NCBI GenBank assembly: GCA_038227045.1
Contig: JBBRQD010000131.1
Coordinates: 1 to 14,394 of the forward strand
Length of the DNA stretch: 14,394 nucleotides
Origin: JANXLS01 sp038227045
GTDB lineage: Bacteria > Planctomycetota > SZUA-567 > H5-PLA8
Direction: 5' to 3'
The position numbers were made by a program, and so were the translations under genes. The notes beneath the pieces are model-generated. The model did not search any database, was not told the DNA's origin, and worked only from the letters and a program-made list of their open reading frames with translations. Positions 1-6,188 of this stretch are shown one piece after another (the stretch's first letter is position 1; every line of letters begins with the position of its first letter).

Positions 1-29
1 AACGGCACAACATTCGTAACCTGACTCAT
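1..29 (-). CDS. possible start of a reverse-strand gene, cut by the window edge
   Basis: On the reverse strand an ATG (bases 29-27) opens a frame reading MSQVTNVVP before the window ends. It is preceded by AAAGGA (bases 43-38), 8 nt from the ATG, which is a good Shine-Dalgarno position. Only nine residues are visible, so no product can be named. A second reverse frame, open from about 354 to the edge, overlaps it in another register. The call rests on the ribosome binding site alone. Confidence 0.3.
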
Positions 30-447
30 GTGGCGTATCCTTTCTGGCCCGCTGTGGGCCGGTTGGTAATCTTGATTCGATCACCAAGGATATGCCGCAC
101 TTTTCAATTTCGCTCATCCACAACTTTTGACAATATCTCAAAAATGGCTGTTGCCGCTCAAGGGCTCGGCTACAACCAGCGGCTGTGTGCGCTCGTTCGC
201 GACGAATGGAGTCCTCAAGAAGCCGCAGCACGTTCCGACAGTCTTCGACGCGCACGCCAGCGCTTGCATCAATTGGCGGAAGAATAGGCAAGGCCACGCG
301 CGCCGCAGCCGACCGCCAAAAGCGCATGGGCTTCGCCGAAAACGACCTAGGCATCGGCAACCGTCGCCAATAGGTGACAGAGCACTTACTGTTTTACGAC
401 TGTCCTAAAAGTGAGGCGCTCTATCACTGAATTTCCGATTCACAGTG
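30..447. other. 418-bp stretch with no recognisable gene
   Basis: Several short open frames occur on both strands here, including overlapping forward frames between 30 and 408 and a reverse frame open from about 354 to the left edge. None gives a protein I recognise, and all overlap one another, as expected for stop-poor GC-rich DNA. The stretch lies between a possible reverse-strand gene start and the 3' end of a truncated oxidoreductase. It may therefore be intergenic DNA or decayed coding sequence. The only distinct structure is the hairpin at 44-62. Confidence 0.5.
44..62. other. small GC-rich hairpin
   Basis: GGCCC (46-50) pairs with GGGCC (56-60) around a five-base loop. A wobble pair (45-61) and a C-G pair (44-62) extend the stem. 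It has no T tract on either side, so it is not a convincing intrinsic terminator. On the reverse strand it sits just upstream of the putative ribosome binding site at 43-38, so it could lie in the leader of that partial gene. Confidence 0.3.
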
Positions 448-888
448 CTACACCCACCCCGCTCGATATTCCGTGCGTTTGACATACCGATTTGCCGCTT
501 CTCCGTTGGTCACTCGCATCGCGGCTGAGTCCCATTGAATCGATTGGCCACCGCGAATTGCGAGATTTCCCAGGGCTACGAATTCGGTGAGGGGCACTGC
601 GTAGTCGAAATGCGAACTCGGCGCGAGGCCGTTCACGATGCAATGGGCCCATTCCAATTGCGGATTTCCGGGCTTTGGGCTGCGCGTTTCGGTCTTCTTG
701 ATTGTGCCGCTTTCGACGCTTTTTTTCGTGTCGTCGAAAAGTTCCTTCGGATAAATCTGCGGGTTTCCGCAATAGGCTTCGGTGTCCATAACGACTCCGT
801 TCGTGCCGATGAGCATCATGCCGCTGGTGGCTTTGTTGAAGATTTCTTCCGTGATGCGTGGGTCGCGTTCGGAACGCGGTTGCTCCAT
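448..888 (-). pseudogene. C-terminal fragment of a Gfo/Idh/MocA family oxidoreductase
   Basis: The 146 residues from the ATG at 888 to the TAG at 450-448 match the end of Gfo/Idh/MocA NAD(P)-dependent sugar or inositol dehydrogenases as found in planctomycetes. Recognisable pieces, in order, are SGMMLIGTNGVVM (family pattern GGxLFVGDKGKxM), SSHFDYAVPLTEFVALGNLA (SNFDYAGPLTEMVLLGNLA), IQWD, MRVTN, EAANRYV and the terminal YRAGW. Full-length members are about 430-460 residues with an N-terminal Rossmann fold, GxGxxG and a catalytic EKP motif. None of these is present. Upstream of about 892 the frame stays open but stops resembling the family, and further on it only overlaps DUF1501 antisense. 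I read it as a 5'-truncated remnant that has kept an intact reading frame. A short standalone protein starting at 888 is possible but has no obvious ribosome binding site. Confidence 0.75.
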
Positions 889-1003
889 TTTAGCGATACA
901 CACGAAATAAGTGCGCAAACCAACATGGATTAAGCCGCGAAACGACAATCGAAAAGTACGAATTTCAATGGGAAGATCGTCCTTAAAAAATGCTTCAAAG
1001 AAA

Positions 1004-1034
1004 TTGAGACCAACCCAATAGTCGAGTGTATTAT
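1004..1034 (+). promoter_or_regulatory. weak candidate promoter for the DUF1501 gene
   Basis: TTGAGA (1004-1009) and TATTAT (1029-1034) each match 5 of 6 sigma70 consensus bases, but the 19-bp spacer is long. It lies in an AT-rich patch (about 900-1055) between the oxidoreductase fragment and DUF1501. Transcription from here would give a leader of about 75 nt. This is a consensus match only. Confidence 0.25.
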
Positions 1035-1116
1035 AAGTGGCAAACGACACATTGTGACTATCGTCGATCGTGTTGAAGTCGCGTCGTTTCTCAAATCGGA
1101 TCGGGCATCTTTGATT

Positions 1117-2574
1117 ATGGCTCAGCATCTTTGCAACCACTGCCGCCCGCTTAACACGCGGCGCGAATTTTTGAGCCGCAGCGCTTTGGGGATCGGCGCG
1201 CTGGGGCTGGCTTCGTTGATGCAGGAATATGCTCTGGCCGACGATGCTTTGGTGTCGCCGCTGGCGCCGAAAGTGCCTCATTTCCCCGCGAAGGCCAAGC
1301 GCGTCATTCATATTTTCGCCGAGGGCGGGCCGTCTCAGGTCGATACGTTTGATCCGAAGCCCATGCTTGAGAAATATCACGACAAGCCCGTTGACGCCGT
1401 CTTGAAAGACTATCAGAAAAATGCCAGTGAGGCCGCGTCGGGCATGGGGCGGTTGAGCGGCAAGCTGCAGCGTTCGGCGTTCAAGTTTGCGAAGCATGGC
1501 CAGTGCGGCATGGAGATCAGCGAGCTGTTTCCGATGCTGTCGCAGCACGCCGATGAACTGTGCGTCGTGCGCAGCATGCACACGACGACATCGGTGCACG
1601 AACCCGCGCAGCTCGTGATGAACACCGGCGCGTTTGCGTCGGTGCGGCCCAGCTTCGGCGCGTGGACCGTGTACGGCCTCGGCTCCGAAAATCAGAACCT
1701 CCCAGGCTACGTGGCGCTTTCGCCCAGCGGGACGACATCCAGCGGCGACAAGCAATGGGCCAGCGCGTTTCTACCCGCGTGGTGCCAAGGCACGGCGATC
1801 GCCACCAAAAATCCCGATGTCGCGCGCATGATCGAGCATATTCGCAGCGGCACGACTTCGTTGCGCGAGCAGCGCCGGCAGCTTGATTTGATCGGTCAGA
1901 TGAACGGCGACTTCGCGGAGAAACACCCGCACGAAGCGCTGCTGGAAGGCCGCATCGGCGCATACGAAACCGCGTTCCGCATGCAGGTCGAAGCCACCGA
2001 CGCCTTCGATCTCGCGCGCGAACCGCGCCACGTTCGCGAACTCTACGGCGAGACCGAACAGGGCAGGCAACTCATGCTCGCGCGGCGCCTGGTTGAGCGC
2101 GGCGTGCGTTTTGTGCAGGTCTATCATAACGGCTGGGACACGCATGATCTCAACGACGAAAATCACCGCTTGCTTGCGAAGGCGTGCGACCAGCCGCTGC
2201 ATGCGCTGCTCACCGATTTGAAGCAGCGCGACATGCTCAAGGACACGCTGGTCATCTGGGGCGGCGAATTTGGCCGCACGCCGACCAGCGACAACAACGA
2301 CGTGGCCAAGAAAAAAGGCATCGGCCGCGATCACAACGCCGGTGGCTTCACCATCTGGATGGCAGGCGGCGGCGCAAAACCCGGCACGACCTACGGCAAG
2401 TCGGACGATTTCGGCGCGCTCGCGGTCGAGAACAAAGTCGATGTCCACGACTTCCACGCCACCGTGCTGCATTTGTTGGGCTTCAATCATGAAAAGCTGA
2501 CGTACAGGTATGCCGGCCGCGATTTTCGGCTGACGGATGTGGAAGGGAACGTGGTGAAGGGCGTGTTGGCATAG
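1117..2574 (+). CDS. DUF1501 domain protein, Tat-exported
   Basis: The 485-residue protein starts with a twin-arginine signal (RREFL with R15-R16, then a hydrophobic GIGALGLASLM stretch), so export in folded form is predicted. The body has the DUF1501 landmarks: IHIFAEGGPSQVDTFDPKP near the start, GGEFGRTP (E384, R387), a GRDHN segment (R404-D405-H406), AGGGAKPGTTYG, VHDFHATVLHLLG, and a C-terminal GRDFRLTDVEG. Length is normal for the family, which is related to the alkaline phosphatase/sulfatase superfamily; the acidic and His residues named could bind metal, but no activity is established. An in-frame ATG at 1054 would add 21 residues ahead of the Tat signal, so I chose 1117 although neither start has a clear ribosome binding site. 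A DUF1549/DUF1553 gene follows 93 bp downstream on the same strand. A CNHC motif (C6, C9) precedes the signal. Confidence 0.95.
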   Translation: MAQHLCNHCRPLNTRREFLSRSALGIGALGLASLMQEYALADDALVSPLAPKVPHFPAKAKRVIHIFAEGGPSQVDTFDPKPMLEKYHDKPVDAVLKDYQKNASEAASGMGRLSGKLQRSAFKFAKHGQCGMEISELFPMLSQHADELCVVRSMHTTTSVHEPAQLVMNTGAFASVRPSFGAWTVYGLGSENQNLPGYVALSPSGTTSSGDKQWASAFLPAWCQGTAIATKNPDVARMIEHIRSGTTSLREQRRQLDLIGQMNGDFAEKHPHEALLEGRIGAYETAFRMQVEATDAFDLAREPRHVRELYGETEQGRQLMLARRLVERGVRFVQVYHNGWDTHDLNDENHRLLAKACDQPLHALLTDLKQRDMLKDTLVIWGGEFGRTPTSDNNDVAKKKGIGRDHNAGGFTIWMAGGGAKPGTTYGKSDDFGALAVENKVDVHDFHATVLHLLGFNHEKLTYRYAGRDFRLTDVEGNVVKGVLA

Positions 2575-2579
2575 GTCCG

Positions 2580-2597
2580 GCATCCCTCCGGGATTGC
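2580..2597. other. short hairpin between the DUF1501 and DUF1553 genes
   Basis: ATCCC (2582-2586) and GGGAT (2590-2594) form a perfect stem with a three-base loop. GC (2580-2581) pairs with GC (2596-2597) past a one-base bulge. No T run follows, so it is more likely a read-through or mRNA-stability element than a terminator. Confidence 0.3.
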
Positions 2598-2667
2598 GGT
2601 AATTCGATATGTTGCTTAAGAGTTAGGTATCCAGAACGGTCAAAGTATCTAACAATAGAAAACAGAA

Positions 2668-5600
2668 ATGAATTGTCGATTCTTTACTTCATTGGTCACG
2701 GCCATCGTCATCCTCGGCTCAACGCTCAGGGCGCAAGAGCCGACTGATTTTTTTGAATCCAAGATTCGTCCGCTGCTCGTCGCGAAGTGTTACGAATGTC
2801 ACAGCGTCGAGACCAAGAAGCACAAAGGCGGTCTGCAAGTCGATACCAAGGAAGCGCTCCTTAAAGGAGGCGAAACGGGACCAGCGCTGGTGGCGGGCGA
2901 TCCGGGCAAGAGCCTGATCATGGGCGCGGTGCGCTGGACGGACAAAGACTTGCAGATGCCGCCCAAGGAAAAACTCAGCGCGCATGAAATCGCCGACCTC
3001 GAAGCTTGGATTAAAATGGGCGCACCCGATCCGCGCACGGGCGTCCATGAATTGACGAATATTGAAAAGCATCTCGAGAATTCGAAACAGCATTGGTCGT
3101 TGAAGCCGGTCGCGAAGCCCGCGCCTCCTGTGACAGACATGCATCCCGTCGATGCGTTCATCAACCAGAAACTCCAGGCGGCCAAACTGGCGCTTTCACC
3201 GCCCGCCGACAAACGCACGCTGATTCGCCGCGCGTATTTCGATTTGATCGGACTGCCGCCGAGCTTCGACGAGGTGAATGCGTTTGCCGCGGACGAATCG
3301 CCGAACGCGTTTGAGAAAGTCATCGACAAGCTGCTGGCCGATCCACATTACGGGGAGCGGTGGGGGCGGCACTGGCTGGATGTCGCGCGTTACTCTGACA
3401 GCATGGGCGCGATCTTCAATGGCGATGACACCTACACGTGCGCATACACGTACCGCGATTACGTGATCCGGTCGTTCAATGAGGACAAGCCGTACGACCG
3501 TTTCCTGATGGAACAGATCGCGGCGGACCAGCTCGATTCCACGGCGCCGGGTGCGAAGGAAAAAGACGCCACAAAACTAGCGGCGATGGCGTTTCTCACT
3601 ATCGGCCGGCGCAAAGACCGCTCGCTCGACGACGACACGCGCGACGATACGATTGACGTGATCGGGCGCGGTTTAATGGGGCTGACTATCAGTTGCGCGC
3701 GCTGCCACGACCACAAACTGGAACCGATCACCACCAAAGATTACTACGGCCTCTACGCCGTTTTGAAAAGCAGCAAGGAACCCGGCGTATTGCCCTCGCT
3801 GCCGCAGCCCGAGACGCCGCAGACGCGCGAGTTTAACGAAAAGAACCAGAAGCAGCGCGCGGAATACGTGCGCATTCTGGCCGACCAGGCCGAGACGGCT
3901 TTCAAGCGCGAATGGCCGCGCGTGGGGTCGTTTCTGCTCGCGATGCATGACGCGAAGGGCGTCTCGTCGAACAAAGACGCCGGGTTGCGCTCGGGGATTC
4001 TCAAGGATCGAAAACTGAATTTCAGGATCTACGATCAGCTCGTCGAATCGCGTCAGGAGTGGTGGAACGCCAACGCGTCGATCTTTTCGCCGTGGCAGGC
4101 GTTTGAAAAATTGTCGAAAGAGAACTTTGAAAAAGAAGCACCGGCGCTCGCGAAAAACATCGCAGAGGACAGATTGATTGAACCGGTCATCGCCGCGCTC
4201 TTTAACGGCCCTCCGCCGGTCAAACTCGAAGATGTCGCGCAGCGTTACGACGAACTCTATTCGAAAATCGTGGACCGCTGGTTCGCCGAAAATGCCGAGG
4301 CGCTGAAAAAATGCCGGGAGTTGGATGCGGCCGATCTGGACACGACGGTCAAGATATTGCACGAGACGATTGTGTCGCGCATCACGAAGCTGATGTGGAC
4401 CGGCGTGTCCAAGCCCGACGACGGTCCCGCCGACATCTTCCGGGCGAACGAAGGCCCGTGGTATTTTTCAACCATCAGTCAATTTTATGCCAATCAGACG
4501 GGTCTTCTCATTGAAGTCGCTGGACAGACGCTGGGCAAAATTGAGGGGGATCTGACCAAGCTGGATCAGGGGCCCGGCGCGCCGATTCGCGCGATGGCGT
4601 TTATCGACGAACCGAAGCCCTACGCCGGAAAAGTGTTTGTGCGCGGCAATCCGAATGTGCTCGGCGCCGACGCGCCGCGCAAATTTCTCACGGCGCTGCA
4701 GCACGTCGCGCCCGATCCATATCCCAAAGACCGCAGCGGCCGGCTGGAACTCGCCAAAGCCATCGCCAGCAAATCCAATCCGCTCACGGCCCGCGTGATC
4801 GTCAACCGCATCTGGCAGTGGCATTTTGGCGAAGGCCTCGTGCGCACGCCAAGCGATTTCGGTTTTCGCGGCGATGCGCCCACGCATCCGGAGTTGCTCG
4901 ACCACCTTGCGTCGTGGTTCATGGAGAACGGCTGGAGTTTTAAAAAACTGCATAAGCACGTGATGTTGAGCGCGGCGTACCGTCAGCGCAGCGCCGTTCC
5001 GAAAAGCGAATTCACGGCGTCGGTCGATCCTGCGAACAAACTGCTGTGGAGTTTTCCGCTGAGTCCGCTGGAACTCGAACCGTTCCGCGATGCGGTGCTG
5101 GCGGTCAGCGGCAGGCTGAATGGTGAGGCGTTTGGCAAGGCGGTAAAGCTCACCGACAACACGCCCGCCAGCCTGCGCCGCACGGTTTATGGATACGTCG
5201 ATCGCAAGACGCTGCCGAATCTGTATCGCAGTTTCGACTTCGCCGACCCGAATTTCAGCGCGCCCAAACGCAGCCGCACCGCGCTGACGCCGCGCGCGCT
5301 CATTTTGATGAACAGCCCGCTGATCACTGACAGCGCCAAAGAGCTTGCGGCGACGCTCGCCAAAGCGCTGCCTGACGATCCTAGCCGCGTGAAAGAATTG
5401 TATCGCCGCGTGTTGCAACGCGAACCGTCCGAAAAAGAAGCGGCGCGCGCGCTGGCCTATCTGGCGTCCTATCCGCCGAACGACCTGGTTCAACCCGAAG
5501 CGAAAGACTGGCAGTATGGCTTCGGCGCGTTCGACATGACGAGCAAGCAGATCAAAGACTTCGCGTCGCTTACGTCGTTCGACGGCAAGACGTGGAAAGC

Positions 5601-6108
5601 GACGGCCAAGATGCCCGACGGCAAGCCCGCCAGCATCATGCTCGACGCTCAAGGCGGCGATCCCGGAGCCAACGATCGCCTCAGTTCCGTCCGCCGCTGG
5701 GTTGCGCCGCAGGATGGGCATGTCAACATCAGCGCCGAACTCAGCCACGCCAATGCCAAGACTGAAGGCATCGTCGCGCGCCTCATTTCGAAGCGCAAAG
5801 GCTTGCTCGGAGAATGGAAGGCAAAAAACAATTCGCTGATGACCGAAATCAAGGACCTCGAAGTCAAACAAGGCGACCTGCTCGACTTCATCGTCAGCAG
5901 CGCATCCGCCACCGATCCGGGCGTGTACCAGTGGGCGCCGACGATCATGATGCCGGGCGTCTCCATGCCTGGCATGCCCGGAATGCCCAAACGCTGGGAC
6001 GCCCGCACCGATTTCGCCGACCCCAACAAGCCCCCCAAGCCCTTCACGGCATGGGAAGAACTCGCACAGGCGCTGCTGCTGTCGAATGAGTTCGGGATGA
6101 TGGAATAA
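2668..6108 (+). CDS. PSCyt1 / DUF1549 / DUF1553 secreted cytochrome-like protein
   Basis: The 1146-residue protein begins with a signal peptide (residues 1-22, cleavage near LRA-Q). A planctomycete cytochrome C domain (PSCyt1, about 25-120) follows, with haem motif C41-YE-C44-H45 and a possible distal Met in LQMPP. DUF1549 runs from about 159 to 370 and includes the family's conserved second C343-AR-C346-H347 motif followed by DHK. DUF1553 starts near 688 (SGRLELAKAI, NRIWQWHFGEGLV, DFGFRGDAPTHPELLDHLA) and runs to about 945. A beta-rich tail of about 160 residues ends with the usual ALLLSNEF close. Residues 1094-1107 form a Met-Pro-Gly-rich loop. The domain set is standard for these phyla; function is unproven, with extracytoplasmic electron transfer or polysaccharide breakdown often suggested. 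The partner DUF1501 gene lies upstream, the reverse of the common order. No clear ribosome binding site precedes the ATG. Confidence 0.95.
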   Translation: MNCRFFTSLVTAIVILGSTLRAQEPTDFFESKIRPLLVAKCYECHSVETKKHKGGLQVDTKEALLKGGETGPALVAGDPGKSLIMGAVRWTDKDLQMPPKEKLSAHEIADLEAWIKMGAPDPRTGVHELTNIEKHLENSKQHWSLKPVAKPAPPVTDMHPVDAFINQKLQAAKLALSPPADKRTLIRRAYFDLIGLPPSFDEVNAFAADESPNAFEKVIDKLLADPHYGERWGRHWLDVARYSDSMGAIFNGDDTYTCAYTYRDYVIRSFNEDKPYDRFLMEQIAADQLDSTAPGAKEKDATKLAAMAFLTIGRRKDRSLDDDTRDDTIDVIGRGLMGLTISCARCHDHKLEPITTKDYYGLYAVLKSSKEPGVLPSLPQPETPQTREFNEKNQKQRAEYVRILADQAETAFKREWPRVGSFLLAMHDAKGVSSNKDAGLRSGILKDRKLNFRIYDQLVESRQEWWNANASIFSPWQAFEKLSKENFEKEAPALAKNIAEDRLIEPVIAALFNGPPPVKLEDVAQRYDELYSKIVDRWFAENAEALKKCRELDAADLDTTVKILHETIVSRITKLMWTGVSKPDDGPADIFRANEGPWYFSTISQFYANQTGLLIEVAGQTLGKIEGDLTKLDQGPGAPIRAMAFIDEPKPYAGKVFVRGNPNVLGADAPRKFLTALQHVAPDPYPKDRSGRLELAKAIASKSNPLTARVIVNRIWQWHFGEGLVRTPSDFGFRGDAPTHPELLDHLASWFMENGWSFKKLHKHVMLSAAYRQRSAVPKSEFTASVDPANKLLWSFPLSPLELEPFRDAVLAVSGRLNGEAFGKAVKLTDNTPASLRRTVYGYVDRKTLPNLYRSFDFADPNFSAPKRSRTALTPRALILMNSPLITDSAKELAATLAKALPDDPSRVKELYRRVLQREPSEKEAARALAYLASYPPNDLVQPEAKDWQYGFGAFDMTSKQIKDFASLTSFDGKTWKATAKMPDGKPASIMLDAQGGDPGANDRLSSVRRWVAPQDGHVNISAELSHANAKTEGIVARLISKRKGLLGEWKAKNNSLMTEIKDLEVKQGDLLDFIVSSASATDPGVYQWAPTIMMPGVSMPGMPGMPKRWDARTDFADPNKPPKPFTAWEELAQALLLSNEFGMME

Positions 6109-6141
6109 AACGACGTGGCAGAATAAAATCACCGCACTATC

Positions 6142-6161
6142 GTTTATACGACGTTATACCC
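6142..6161. repeat. 10-bp-spaced direct repeat upstream of the fibre gene
   Basis: TTATAC occurs at 6144-6149 and again at 6154-6159, exactly 10 bp apart, inside the 80-bp gap before the fibre gene. One helical turn of spacing would suit a regulator binding one face of the DNA, and either copy resembles a -10 box, but I find no matching -35 element. It could be coincidence. Confidence 0.25.
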
Positions 6162-6178
6162 ACATACCTGCTTTTCCC

Positions 6179-6183
6179 GGAGG
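6179..6183 (+). promoter_or_regulatory. ribosome binding site of the fibre gene
   Basis: GGAGG sits 5 nt before the ATG at 6189. It is a clear Shine-Dalgarno sequence and fixes this start. It stands out because the neighbouring DUF1501, DUF1553 and prepilin genes lack one. Confidence 0.75.
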
Positions 6184-6188
6184 CCGTT

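Noticed and set aside
127..132. Perfect TTGACA as a forward -35 box
   Set aside because: No -10-like sequence lies 15-19 bp downstream.
1..354. Reverse frame open from an ATG at 354 through the left edge (about 118 codons)
   Set aside because: No ribosome binding site or recognisable domain, and it overlaps the better supported start at 29 in another register. It could be real if sequence beyond the edge extends it.
30..408. Three overlapping forward frames of 62-93 codons
   Set aside because: They overlap in different registers, lack good ribosome binding sites and show no family motif.
889..1755. Upstream part of a 435-codon reverse open frame continuous with the oxidoreductase fragment
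   Set aside because: From about 1054 upward it is antisense to DUF1501, whose motifs are clear, and the residues do not resemble a Gfo/Idh/MocA N-terminus.
4468..6132. 554-codon reverse open frame
   Set aside because: Antisense to DUF1553; the Arg/Ala/His-rich composition is typical of a GC-rich shadow frame.
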